A stretch of 64,000 nt of DNA, taken from assembly GCA_029891345.1 (NCBI GenBank), contig CM057005.1:60839760-60903759 (forward strand), read 5' to 3'. Both the position numbers and the translations under genes were made by a program. Source of the stretch: Dryococelus australis (taxonomy: Eukaryota > Arthropoda > Insecta > Phasmatodea > Phasmatidae). How positions within the stretch are numbered: the stretch's first letter is position 1; every line of letters starts with the position of its first letter. Shown here piece by piece: positions 24,756-36,945 of the stretch. The notes under the pieces are model-generated. The model did no database searches, had not been told where the DNA came from, and was given only the letters and a program-made list of their open reading frames with translations.

Positions 24756-24977
24756 GTTACGGCCAAGCGAGTACCAGCTCGTGATATTTATTGTTACGGC
24801 CAAGCGAGTACCAGCTCGTGATATTTATTGTTACGGCCAAGCGAGTACCAGCTCGTGATATTTATTGTTACGGCCAAGCGAGTACCAGCTCGTGATATTT
24901 ATTGTTACGGCCAAGCGAGTACCAGCTCGTGATATTTATTGTTACGGCCAAGCGAGTACCAGCTCGTGATATTTATT
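24756..24977 (+). repeat. Six tandem copies of a 37-bp hairpin unit
   Basis: GTTACGGCCAAGCGAGTACC begins at 24756, 24793, 24830, 24867, 24904 and 24941; the copies look identical. Each unit contains CGAG-TACCAG-CTCG, an inverted repeat able to form a small hairpin. The copies adjoin directly without spacers, which excludes a CRISPR array. The identity means very recent amplification. Confidence 0.97.
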
Positions 24978-25978
24978 TTTCCGTTACCAAAGCTGACCGA
25001 CGGGTAGCAATATCGTAGTTTTATTTCATCAGTGCATTAATACTAAACACTAATTAAAAATAAAATTCTAAAGCAGGCACTCAAATTGGCGGCAAACCAA
25101 TCATTTCGCAGATATCGGAGAATTTACATTCGATTGTTCTGTGCCACTACTTCGAAAATCATAGTGGACGATCAAGAGGGTAAATTCGTTTTCTAAAATT
25201 TTACAAATTACGTACTTTTTCGTTCTGATATATAATAATCGTCTGAAAAAAGGAAAACAAGAGAAAATTACTTTCGAAAACGTATGAAACGTTTTAGAAT
25301 AATGCTCAATTTATATATATTTTCGTACATATGTCAAAATCATGCAAAAGTTATACATTTGTCTAAAACTCAGAATTGCTGCTAATCTTATTAAAACAAA
25401 TATATATATATATATATATTTGCAAAGCGGTTTGCTCGTATCTCAATTTTAACTTTTGTGACGAAGTAAAAAGTAAAAATAGTTAAAATCTAAAACGTTA
25501 CCGCGGGTGAACCAGTGTTCCGGTTTCAAAGAAATTGCAACAAACATCTCCTATTATATGAAACACTTGACCTGAAACTACATATTTTGGTAAAATAAGT
25601 TTTTTTTTATATCTGCACGGATCAGTATTTTAAGTTATAATGAATTTAACTTTTTCATCATTCCAGAAAATCATAGAATATCCTCAATATCCAGGGAAAA
25701 AAATTATTGTCTCGTGAATAGCCTCATGACGCCATTAAATATCGCATGATCGTGGTCGACATACGTGCGAGATTGATCAAGAAATCGACGTTTAACCAGG
25801 ACGCGGCTTTGTCGAGACCATAGACATAAGATGACGTAGACTGCTTATTCGTCTTCTGCGCATGTACCCAACATTGTCCTACCCCAATCCTATAAAACTG
25901 TCAAAATTACATGGTCAACAGTGATGAACGTGTTTGTTTATATCGTAATTTTTAAACCACAAGCACTATTATATTATT
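24978..25978. other. AT-rich DNA, nothing recognised
   Basis: Only a (TA)n run at 25400-25419 stands out. Confidence 0.5.
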
Positions 25979-26850
25979 ACTTGCTGGTAGCTGGCACCAA
26001 CTCAGCTGCCCCGTGCCGTAATCGGAGATCCACCTCGCCCTCCCCTCTTCCTGGAACGATTCTCTCGCAGCCTCCTGATTCCTCCTCCCCCTTCAGGGAA
26101 TCCCGTGACTGCCGGCAGCGGCGAGATTTGCTGGCGTCACAGACCTACTCTCGCCTGCAAGAGTTTCCTATACGTTTAGTGACGACGCAAGGATGTTCTG
26201 GTGAGACTGGCTAGCACCTCAGCCCTCCGCGACGCATCACGCGAGTTGGGGAAGATTCTAGGTGGCGGCCTAAGACCTATATATACTGCCGCAACCCAGC
26301 GGCCGGCAGTCTTTGATGGAGGCCATCTGGCCGAGTGTGCGCGAGCGAAGAGATGTGTGGACGACGACTTGGAGATTGCAAGACGACGGCGAGTGAGGTG
26401 TTCGTGGCGTGAATGGACGAGAGGGTGTGAAACCGACGAGTGAAGCCTACTGTGCATGAGGGCACTTGGAGGTCTCTAGAACGTTTGCAACTGGCGTGAC
26501 ATGGACTGAACTGAGGTGGGACTGAAAGGAAACGTAGTACTGATTTGATTGTAAATATTCTGTCAGTTTGGACACACATTTTACAGAATATCTGCATGTG
26601 GTGATTATAAATTGTATTAAATCGGAGTAATTAGTTGTGAACAGTAAGTGATATCAATTTATTGTGAGATTTTGAGTTCAGAGAATTTTGCTGTAGTAAT
26701 TGTAAATAAAATAAGGAAATTATAATTAATTATTTACTTGATTAAGATTTTCATCCCTTAACGAACTTGGTATAGCCCACTTTCTGGAGAGAGAAATTGT
26801 AGCAATATTAATAAAATAATTTTATCATTTTGAATTTAGTCCAACTGCAA
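25979..26850 (+). mobile_element. LTR-like fossil, boundaries uncertain
   Basis: A GC-rich block (25995-26500) contains a TATATATA box near 26278. It is followed by an AT-rich tail with AATAAA near 26706. This promoter-then-polyadenylation layout is typical of a long terminal repeat, perhaps a solo LTR. No internal coding region adjoins it and I could not find a target duplication. An alternative is a host promoter with a non-coding first exon. Confidence 0.3.
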
Positions 26851-27797
26851 TACAAATCCGTTATATGAAGTATAAAAACATCTCTAAGAACATGTTTAAA
26901 AATCAGTTTTCGCTAGGCGTGTTGGCAGAAAAGTATTTCATTGATGGGACACGGAGATTGGTTGTGCGCAGCCAGCGAGATCAGTTTACCTCATCTTTAC
27001 TCTATGGTCGAGACGGACCTGCCATCATTCTTTCTGCTACATCCGCTGGCTCTTTGCAAGCGATTTTCCCGTGGTTCAGCCTCACGACCTAACACGAGCC
27101 GCTGCTGTTCGGTCAACCATACGCCCGTTAAAAAAAGAAAAAGCTCTCGAAATAGAGCGCAGGGAGAAAAAGTTAGTATTAATGGCATTCTGGGCCAGTA
27201 AAAACGAGAAAACTTTATTAAAAAGGGACCGGTCACCAGGAATGAATGATTCACGGATGACAACACAGTACGCTTTCACCGAAGGATACGTTTGGTGAAA
27301 ATTTTCCTCACTCACAAAGGGTGAAATGACTCCACATTGGACGTGCTCTCTATTTCGCAATTTCTTGAGTTGACATATCGTGAAACTCAATGTCTGATTT
27401 TTCTCACCCACTAATAATATTTTGAATCTTATAAAAATAAAAAGGAAGGTAAGCAGTATAATGAGTCATGCACCAAGTGTGGCAATAAAGATTATTATAA
27501 TAATTGAAATACTTGTATATCTATGCCGTTTGTACGGCCACATATTTTTTTATTTTGAAATTTTTTATTATTTAATTTTTTTATTATTTTAATAAACACA
27601 AAATTAAATAAAACTTACATGCATGTAGCAATCATATGGTATAACACAAATATACAGTCCAGATGGAAGTTGGTAGGAATAAAAATTATTAAAAAAAAAA
27701 ACTTTTTTTAAATTTGACTTATTGACGCTATAAGTTATTACGGTATGCGGACATTAATTCGACTTCTCGCATGAAAACTTTAACTTTAAAAGTCATT
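26851..27797. other. No gene seen
   Basis: Frames of 75-109 codons occur on both strands at 26865-27411, but none shows a recognisable domain and they overlap each other. The rest is AT-rich. Confidence 0.4.
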
Positions 27798-28085
27798 GGG
27801 GGCGACGGTGGCTGAGAGATTAGCCCGCTCGCCTCCCACCTAGGCGAATCGAGTTCAGCCCCCGGCCGGGTCACCGGATTTTCGCAAGTGAGAATCGTGC
27901 CGGGCGATGCCGTTGGTCGGCGGGTCTTCTCGAGGATCTCCCGTCTCCCCCGTCCCTTCATTCCGGCGCCGCTCCATATTCACTTCGATCACCGTCATAG
28001 GCTCTCAAGACCGCCCAAATTTCTTCACTTCATTTTGATAGTCACGCTGCTGCTCCAAGTATACCTGAACACTGCGATAAAGTAA
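27798..28085 (+). mobile_element. SINE-2 copy (tRNA-derived), forward
   Basis: The head GGGGGCGACGGTGGCTGAGA, with A-box-like GGTGGCTGAGAGATTAGCCC and B-box-like GAATCGAGTTCAGCC, is followed by the family body (TTTTCGCAAGTGAGAATCGT, then CTCTCAAGACCGCCCAAATT). It is GC-rich against an AT-rich background. It matches the reverse copies at 21.5, 34.9 and 36.5 kb. Confidence 0.88.
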
Positions 28086-28780
28086 AGTTGACGCAACGAG
28101 CTCCCATCAATAAGAAGAGGAGTAAAGTGCAGCACAGAACGTTACGCTCGCGTAACGTTTAAAGGCGATCCTGAAACTTCTAGCGTGGCACACACGCACA
28201 ATGTTGCACTGTTGCACTAAGCGAATCGGACGTAAACTAACTGCAACTTCGCTTCTTCGAGACTGTCCCTGGAGGAGAAAACATTTCATGACAAACCTCG
28301 AGAAAGTTGTTCGTATTTGCCACGTACCGCGGCTGACACGAAGCCTTTCTATGTCCAATGGTAAAGATTAAAATGAGCTCTTAAATAACAACAAATTTTC
28401 TCGCGGCCAAAGTTAAGAAAACCTAAGTAAATAAATACACTGAAATTGAAACAAAACTAAACCACAGTGGGATACACGGGCAGTGAGTAAAGATATGCGT
28501 AGAGTGGACTTCCCCCAGGTTGAATTTTCTGACCACTCCAGCTGTAGTTCGAGGGATGAACACCACGTCGCGCTAGTCCACTTTCGCGACGTGTGCGTGG
28601 GGAATGTCGGCGGCGTTGCCACATTGTCATCTACCCTCTCTCTCACTCTCATACTCCATCTCTGTCACCCCCAGTCCCAGCTCCGCAAAAGTAGAACGTG
28701 TTCTGAATGTTTGCTATATCCACAAGCTGGGACAGACAAGATGGCGGACCCCCGAGTTCTTTACTGAATTCGTATATATC
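28086..28780. promoter_or_regulatory. Weak CpG-rich promoter candidate
   Basis: A CpG-richer stretch ends near 28740 in ACAAGATGGCGGACCCCCGA. This resembles a YY1-type initiator element or a short start context (the frame closes after a few codons). It could be the promoter and first exon of a gene whose other exons I cannot recognise, or an old repeat. Evidence is compositional only. Confidence 0.2.
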
Positions 28781-29391
28781 CGTTTACGAAAATATTACAA
28801 GTCCCGTAAAACATACGTATGAACAAAATGAAACTTAATTTGTGCTTAAGTAACGGGAAACGTTGCGTATTACTCACGCGGTAATAATAAAAGAATAAAC
28901 ACCACTTAATAAAATTCGCGATAACTGTGGATTTATGTTCTATATATACCTGTAATATACCTTATCACACGTGTGCACTGTAAGTGTTTTGTGTAGCTAA
29001 GTGAAATGGTGCGCAGATCTGAGCCATTTAATTGTAAGTTTTAGAGTTCAGACCTCCAACGGGCAACGAATTATTTTATGTGACACAGTATGGTTTATAA
29101 CTTATTTTATTGTTAGAAAATGTTTATTTCCTGAATATCTTTGCCTAAAAGTAATAATACGCGTGTATCAGCACAGTACAGTCGACGAGCAGTGGTTGTT
29201 TGCTAATCACATCGATTGTTTTCTAAAGTAGATAATTTGAGCTGCATAGCGTGAGTAATGCTAATAGAAACACATGAAAACCTTAAGTTTAATACTGTAA
29301 CAGTTCTGTCTTATTTTGGCCTTATAACCGTAAAAGCGGGTTTAATTACGGAGAGCACAAGATTGATTTCTATGCTCATTAAAGATACGCA
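28781..29391. other. AT-rich DNA, nothing recognised
   Basis: No feature could be supported here. Confidence 0.5.
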
Positions 29392-29399
29392 TTTAAAAA

Positions 29400-29708
29400 C
29401 AGGGGCTTAGTCGGGATGGGGGGTGATATATTGGGACACATCCCCCCCGAATTGAAAATAAAATTGAAAACCAAAATTACAAGTTTTATTTTATTTTATA
29501 TCAAGGAATATGTGATCTTCCTAGAACATGAAGAATGTTTATATCATTTTGTGGTTCCATAACTGTACATAAACCAATTTATTATAAATAATAATATAAC
29601 TATAAATTTGTAATAATACAGGTTTTGTATTTTGTTAAAAATATAAATATGGAATCTCCCCCCCCCCCCCCCACCTCTTACACAAGTCCATTCTTAGCTA
29701 CGCCCTTG
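29400..29708. mobile_element. hAT-type MITE with 8-bp target duplication
   Basis: Left end CAGGGGCTTAGTCGGGATGG; right end, reverse complemented, CAAGGGCGTAGCTAAGAATG. CAGGGGCGTAGC-like ends are widespread in animal hAT MITEs. Flanks are TTTAAAAA (29392-29399) and TTTAAATA (29709-29716), an 8-bp duplication matching at 7 of 8 positions, as expected for hAT. The interior contains G and C homopolymer runs that pair across the element. No transposase. Confidence 0.88.
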
Positions 29709-29716
29709 TTTAAATA

Positions 29717-32700
29717 ATATGCCAATGTTTTAATGGGTGGCGTAAATGTCCGTCGTACATACATTACCTTGTTTTCCATACATAAGCAGTGCCGTTACTC
29801 ATATCATTTTGCATACATTAATAGTACTCATACGTTTAAAACTAAACCAATGCAGTTCTCGGGGGATAAAAGGAACAATCGTCATACGTTGCGTATGCAT
29901 CACAAAGCGTCTACATATAACATTTGGTTGCATGTCCCCTGCGGAATGTTTTGCCTGCCATTCTCAAGTTTCTATTAACAATTTAGGTAACGTGTGGGTA
30001 TGAACGTATACGTTCGTTCTTCCTTCTGCTATAGAAACTCGTATGCCTTCTGCTGTTCCTATGCGTATAACAGAAAGTAGCAGAAATTGCGTATCGTGTA
30101 GGCCGACTTAAACGACTCACGCATCTCGCAGAATTTAGGCACCAGAAAAAACATCGGAAGAAAAACAGTTTTGAAAATATGGTACACTATATTCTGCTAG
30201 TATTATACTACCATAGTACAATTATCATTGTTAAGTGGTAGGAGAATGCTAGTAAAAAGGAGAAAATACCCACAGTAACAGTTTTGAATCTACACTCGCT
30301 GTACGAATTAACACTCCTTGTTATGGAGATGATCGTACATATTATACAATATATTTCGTTAGTATAGTACAATCGTGAAAACAAAATGAATGGTCGTTTA
30401 CGAAAAGAGTATATTCATTCAACACAACATGGGGCACACAGAACATAACTACTTTTAGGAAAAGTAAATTAAAATTATGTAAATATGCCACAAAGTTAAC
30501 ACACAAGAATGTCCTACTGTCACAAATAATCCCAATATTTACATAGCATTCATAAATTGTTGTTATTATTCATTTGTAGGCTAAGAGACAACAAACATTC
30601 TGAACACACGGAAAACTTTTGATTCAGTCATAATATATAATAATATTTCTCTTATTCTGGTAACAACTGTACACTACGAACAGAGAAATGTATTGATTAA
30701 ACTGCGTTTAAACACACCTGCACACCGTATTGCAGCGTAAGCTGCGACGTCTGAAGTAAAACTGGGTTTACAATATAAGTATTTAAGCTTTATATTATGC
30801 GTTAATATGTGTGCAGAACAAACGAATGTGTGTTCTCTTATGTATTGGTTCCAAGTGGAACTTGTCAAGCCGTGTGCGTTTGTGGGATTTCCATAAGCAT
30901 TTAAATAAATAGATGTATTTTACATCTTTAGAAAAAGTTTGAGGTTACGACCAATCAGTGCAGAGCAGTCGGTGTTGCGGGAAACTGTTATTTACAGTAA
31001 TGTAAGTATAACACAATATGACAAAGGCGTGCGTGTTCACATGTTGACGATTATATTTGTTCACAAATAATAAACGTCTCTGATAGCAAATGTCGGCTTT
31101 GAAGTATCATCTGCTTCTATATGGTTGTTTTATACAAAGTCATGTTCGGAACAAAAGTAAACATGACAGGCTTGCTGCCTGTTTCCATTCGCTGGAATTA
31201 AGAACTAAAACATGAATGGAAAACTGCAAATACAAAACGTGTTTCCGTATGACAGAGAAGCTCCTACTGCATAATTCTAAATGCATTAGTTTTTGTATTG
31301 TAAACGTAGGTAGTATCCGAAATGGCAGATTGTGTTGACAAAATTATCACGTGACTCGGTTTTGTATATAAACACTGTGATGTATTTGGTAAATTGATAT
31401 TTCATATCTTGTATGTATAGGATGCTAGCAAAAAACAACATGAAATCAGCGCCAGGTGAGTTTTGACATTCGAAACCCATGCTCGAATGCGTACTTAAAA
31501 CGTCTTTTAAAACAAATAACTGTTCATAAAATACACTAGGCATATTATTAAAAGCAAGTAAGTGTTGTGCTTTGTTTATATAGTTCGCAAAACGTGTTTT
31601 ATTTTAAGTCGTTATTGGCTACTATATTATTTTCTTGTTTATTAACATATTCACAGCATTCCAGTGGTGATTGTAGAAATATTACGTCCATTTTAAGCAT
31701 TTAATTTATATAAAACCAATTTTCACTGTTAATGTAAGAATGTGTTGCCGCGAGTGCTAAACAAGTGACTGTCGACAACGTCCGGATTGAAACCTACGAA
31801 ATGACAAATTACAAAATAACGACTTTGTCCTTACGGACACGGTCTTAGCATAACTATTAGTGATTGGCACCGAGTCATTGCATTCAACTGATGTTTAGTA
31901 AAGAACTAGTTATATTTTGTAATGTACCTAGTCTGAAGTAGAATAATGTGACTCTTTGTTATGTCTAGTTTTCATGCGTTCGTTAGTGTTAACACTCTAC
32001 TAATAAACATTTCAGTGTCAACGTTTTCGCACTGTTACATGAGTCCGAGGTTTCGGTGTACAATATACAATGGTGTGCTGTGTTACACTCGCGTAAATGT
32101 AAACACACAAATCTGCCAACTTTGCAGACAATATCCACTTAATGCACATCATTATTGTAAACTTGGATTTTACACAGACGACAGTTGTATTGTCGCTTTG
32201 AAACTAACATATGTTAGAGTTGAGTCTTATACGTGATCATGAATGTTCTTTTCCCGCAGTCTGCATAAGTGAGTGAGTGAGTGAAGAGATTTGGGCGGCT
32301 CTTAACAGCGAGGTCTTGAGAGCCGATGAGTCTGCATAATGCAGACTGTCTGTCTGTCTACGTACGTAAATGTTTTAGATGTCTCGGGAAATGACATAAC
32401 CACATACACGGAGAATCGAATGTAAGTACATCTCGCACCCTTACAGCTCATAAGCTACTATTTTTAAAATCTAATTATATGTAGTTCATAAACGTTATTC
32501 CTAATATTAATTTTTATAAAAAGTGGAATGGAGGCATTAACTCTCGAGAAACGCCACCGAACAAATTTCTTAACAATGTATACTCTTTAACCTTTAATGA
32601 TCTAGAAGAGCCAGGATAAACATAACCAGTTTTATTCGTGATTTCTTATAAACCGAACGTGGAATTGAATCTATAGTTAGTATGCAGATCAGTGAGAACA

Positions 32701-33917
32701 TTACCAATGTTTTTACAAGGCAAGGCATACATGAGAGAAAACTTTACATCGAAATCCGACATTTAATTTTTATTCATGCTTATATTAATGTTAAAAGGAA
32801 TTCATTCCTTTCTTGTAAAAATATCTATGGTTGGTTAATAGGAACACTGCTTTTGTCATGCGCTTTACAGCTATTGGGTTGATAATTTTAAATCTATGCT
32901 CCTACGTTCCGGCACATATTCAGTATGTGTTTTCCATCAAAATGCTTGTTCAGAATCTTATCAACTAGTTAGTTGCTGTAAGGGATGCAAATAAGTATGC
33001 CTGTCGGAAGGTATATCATATCGAGCCGAATGGAGTATGCATATACACATAAATGCATTCCTAGGTTGGTACACAGCCTATAATGACACTTGAACCGACA
33101 AATTGAACGTACTGTTTATTTGTACGAACAGTCACCTTTTTATTAGATCACAACCCTAAACTGTAAACATTGCGTTCAATTGTAGACCGTCGTGCGTCTA
33201 AAATATATTTCTCCATTATTGAACAATTATTTTCTGTCCATTTCCTTTTACATAAGAACGGAACGAAATGTTTACTAAGATGTATGGCATCATTCATGAT
33301 TAATATGATGTTTGTAATTGTTAGTGCTAACAGTACTCGTGTTTTGCCATGAACACCTAAACTATATTAAAATAATAGATTGTAATTAAAAACAATGACC
33401 GTTTTATATTCATGATAATTAATTTTCGCAGAGTAAATAAAACCAAACAGTAGTTGATATCGCTGCATATTTCCACAAACACATAATCGTACTACATAAA
33501 CGAAACACATGTCATGGACGCCACTAGTAAATCATGAGTTGGGTATTCACAGCTGCAACGAATGCTGGTAACTCGCGTGTGACAGGCTCGCCTTTGGCAT
33601 AACTTGAACGAACAAATGGGTGAGCCGAGGCCAGGGTTACAACATACTTTTACCGACTGCGGAACTGGCAACACCGCGCGGATGACGTCGTCGAGAACAC
33701 TAGCGCTCCTCTGGGTCAACAACGGAACTAACACATAAAAGTGGTCAAACTTTTTCCTAGCTCACGGCCACTCTATTGTATATTTTACTCAATTATAAGG
33801 GTTGTAAGTTAAACTACACTCTAAGAAATTATTCGTAAAATTACCATATCAATGTTTACGGGAAATGAGTACGTGAAAATGGCGAAATATTTCCCCATGT
33901 GTCCATGGTAGTTTTCC
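29717..33917. other. Long AT-rich stretch without recognised genes
   Basis: Four kilobases with no coding-like frame that I accept. A SINE-2 fragment lies at 32287-32332 (GATTTGGGCGGCTCTTAACA), preceded by a (GAGT)n run at 32271-32284. A modest CpG-rich patch lies at 33590-33720. Confidence 0.45.
32287..32332 (-). mobile_element. SINE-2 fragment
   Basis: GATTTGGGCGGCTCTTAACA followed by GCGAGGTCTTGAGAGCCGAT matches the tail end of the reverse SINE-2 copies. The head is missing. Confidence 0.7.
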
Positions 33918-34259
33918 TATATGCTGTTCGCGGTAAAATGAGCACTTTTGAAAGCCCTGCTTTAGAACTACTTGTGTGCACGTTATGTATTCTTTCGCCT
34001 TATGTAAAATTAACACTGCCATAGGCCTCATTACTTTATTCATGCGTCGGTCATGCGAAACTGTGAGATTATTATAAAAGTAAATATAGAACAAATCTGC
34101 TTATTTATATACATCGATGCATAAAAAAACTGAAAACGAAATAAATAAATAAAGCTATCACAAGAAGTATACCTAACAATTTTTATCCCACGTTGAGATA
34201 TGGAACTATTTTCCACCCACCGTTACCAACTTACTGGGCGTATGTCACTCAGTGTGCCC

Positions 34260-34295
<36 letters not shown>

Positions 34296-34444
34296 TTATT
34301 TATTTATATTTATTTATTTATTTATATTTATATATGTGTGTGTGTGTCTGTGTGTGTATCTGCGTGTGTGTGTGTGCATGCTGGGGCAGTGACTTTTTCT
34401 AAGGCTGATTTCAAAAGTGCTCACTTTATCGTGAACAGTCTTTA
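33918..34444 (+). mobile_element. MITE copy, main subfamily, expanded by microsatellites
   Basis: Begins TATATGCTGTTCGCGGTAAA and ends TGCTCACTTTATCGTGAACA GTC. About 100 bp longer than its relatives because the interior (34260-34380) has grown into (TA)n, TTTA-rich and (TG)n runs, at the point where the other copies read CCCGTTAAAATATATGCAGG. Confidence 0.9.
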
Positions 34445-34844
34445 CACTCGCTCACGAAACAGTCAAATGCGTTGGGAAGTCCCAGACCTTGTATAGTAAT
34501 GATGCTCCACACTCCTATATTTTCAGTCTAACATGTACTATTTTCATACAATGCGTAGGTTAAAAACTTTTATTATAATATAGGAAGTTTACCTGGAAAA
34601 TTTTTACAGTGTACGTGAGGCATTTTACGTAATGCATGTTTCACACATTATTTTATAAAATAACAAATCATGAATATTTAACGATATATCTTATCTGTGG
34701 TCATCAAGTCATATTCCTGTGAGCAAAGTACTCTCACGGCATCCAATTACGTCCGTTTGCAGACAGGTCGTGGCCATTCTTGCACAGAGTAGTGAACGTA
34801 GGAAAGGACATCGACCTGTATTTCCTAGTAAAATATTGCGAGGG

Positions 34845-35064
34845 AGTGCAGATATTTGGGCCTCGAGAGCCGATGAGGGCGAAGCGAGGTGAGTATGGAG
34901 CAGCTCCGGAATGAAAGGACGGGGAGAACGGGAGAACCCCGAGAAAAACCCGCCTATCGTACGGCACGATTCCAACATGCGAAAACCCGGGAGCGATCCC
35001 GGGGATTAAAACCCCTTCGCCCAGGTGGAAGGCGAGTAGTCTAACCACTACGCCACCACGATTC
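34845..35064 (-). mobile_element. SINE-2 copy, reverse, nearly complete
   Basis: From TATTTGGGCCTCGAGAGCCG to the tRNA-like head GGCGAGTAGTCTAACCACTA CGCCACCACG. The body GAGAACCCCGAGAAAAACCC is intact. It gives the uninterrupted reference for the split copy at 21.5-22.5 kb. Confidence 0.9.
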
Positions 35065-36089
35065 CTTGTCAAATATTTCTCATTAATCAGTGTGCACGCC
35101 AAAGCGGGTGTTTCGGTAAATACGTGTTCAGGGTCAACGAGTTCTCAAGCAAAGTAAATATTATTTATCTGATGTTACCAAATTTTACGATTGATTCTCG
35201 TGAATGTGTATCAGCGCTGTATAGTACGAGCCATCCTCGTCTTGTTTTGCATTATTTCCGCTTATTATTGGAAAAATGTGCAACTAAAAGTTATGACAGT
35301 AAATTGACGTGCAGCGTGCAGAAAGCTGTGCTATAGCAACAACGGGTGTAACGTTGTTTATTTTGGGGAGGAAACCGGCGTGGCAGGGTGCGAGAACGTT
35401 TGATGCTTGCAAACCATTGAACAATTATTGTAAATAGGAGAATTTCGCAAATTCATACGAGGACAAGCTGTACTTCAAACACATGCACATTTGAGCTGCT
35501 CGTGCAATTGGTTCACAGTTTATTATAAACGCCCTGCAGGCTAGTCTCCGCAGTCCTGTGTATACTCGAGCTTCAGTTGTTTGTTCATTGGCTGCCTACC
35601 CAGTGAGTAGCCAACGTTACTCCGCACCTGGCCGTATAGAATTCGCTATTTGTTTCCTGTCCAGTCTGCTATTGGCTCAGAGTCGTCCAGGGCTTGTCTA
35701 ATAACCTGCGATCCAATTGCAAAGTCAACTTCAGTGTACACATGTTTGACGTCTACCTTGTCCTGAAATGAACTCGCGGAATGTTCCCTATCCCTACTCT
35801 GAGTCAATAACAAAATGTTCAAGTAAACGAGGACGGAATCCGATGGCAAAAAATCTGAGGTAAACAACACTACGTAGTGGGGGCGGCAGCAAATTGAGAA
35901 ATTTCATTATACAAGGACTGGATGGAGTCCAGCTCGCGGCTCTCTTAACCTGCGAAATTCTTCCATCTCTGGCAACATCTGTCTACGTTCGGTGGTGAAA
36001 TATGCACGTTTAGAGCTTGTGAGCCCGGTTTTATTAAGAGGAACGAGGATCGCAGAAAAGGATCGTAGGGAGGAAATAGATGCGTCGGT
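35065..36089. other. No gene seen
   Basis: Mixed DNA with slightly raised GC content between 35340 and 35900. No accepted coding frame. Confidence 0.4.
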
Positions 36090-36240
36090 GACGTCTAGTA
36101 AGAAATAGTTCTCGTTCCATACGTTATCCGTTTGGTGTAATCATCTAGACTTGGTAAAACTTTGTTTGCGTGAGGCGGATAAATGAACTGAAAATATAAC
36201 TTTAGTAGGACTTCAGAAAAGTTGGAAGTTCCTATGAAAC
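36090..36240 (-). mobile_element. MITE second subfamily, partial
   Basis: CTAGTAAGAAATAGTTCTCG, then GTTTGCGTGAGGCGGATAAA and GTAGGACTTCAGAAAAGTTG match the right half of the inverted copy at 23042-23463. The other half is absent. Confidence 0.65.
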
Positions 36241-36431
36241 AAGTATTACTGCGTTATTCCCATTCCGAAATCGAAGTGTGTGTGCGTGTGTGTGCGTCGC
36301 TTCTTTGTTCACGTTCAGGGTAATTGTGATTATGAGTTAGGCATTCCCCATAATAGTTCCCTTGAATAAAGGCGAGGTGTTAACGTAAAACCCAACCAAT
36401 ATTTCTTACACAGGAAATGCTTAGAGAGGAG

Positions 36432-36650
36432 CTGGTGAGTTTTGGGCGGCTCTTAACATCGGGGTCTTGAGAGCCGATAAGGGCGAAGAGAAGTGAGCAT
36501 AGAGCAGCTCTCGAACACAAGGGCGGAGTAAACAGGAGATCCCCGAGAAAACCCGCTGACCGGCAGCATTGTCCGACACGATTCCCACACGTGAAAATCC
36601 GGGAGTTACGCCGCCGAGAATCAAACCCGGTTCGCCTTGAAGAGCAAATG
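36432..36650 (-). mobile_element. SINE-2 copy, reverse, head truncated
   Basis: GTTTTGGGCGGCTCTTAACA, then GATCCCCGAGAAAACCCGCT and GAATCAAACCCGGTTCGCCT. The copy stops within the head, after TTGAAGAGC. Confidence 0.85.
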
Positions 36651-36704
36651 TTTCGATTTATAAATGAAAATGCAGGTAACGTAGAAGCGAGTTATACGAA
36701 CCAG

Positions 36705-36945
36705 AGATCTAGGCGGGAGGATTTTTCAGCGCCGATGAGAACCTAAATCGTAGCAGACGTGGAGCAGCGAGGAACAGAAACGTGGGAGATGTTGGAGTGA
36801 CACGAGAGTAGGCCTTCCTGTTGGTCAAAGGGAACGTCGACAACGATTCTCACATACGAAAATCCAGGCTTGGTCCCGCCGGGAATCGAACACTCTTCAC
36901 TTCGGTGACAAGCAAGTGGCCAAACTATTTTTCACCGCCACTTGG
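36705..36945 (-). mobile_element. SINE-2 relative, reverse, diverged
   Basis: Same order of landmarks but strongly diverged: GCGCCGATGAGAACCTAAAT, ATTCTCACATACGAAAATCC, GGGAATCGAACACTCTTCAC and a head ending near CACCGCCACTTGG. It may be a separate subfamily, lying within 60 bp of the previous copy. Confidence 0.65.

Noticed and set aside
24756-24977. CRISPR-like array of short identical repeats
   Set aside because: The units adjoin with no spacers, and the surrounding DNA is clearly eukaryotic; it is a tandem repeat.
28604-28767. Coding start at AAGATGGCGG
   Set aside because: The frame closes a few codons later; kept only as a weak promoter candidate.
34193-34496. Two plus-strand frames with isoleucine-tyrosine and cysteine-valine runs
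   Set aside because: They are translations of (TA)n and (TG)n inside a MITE.
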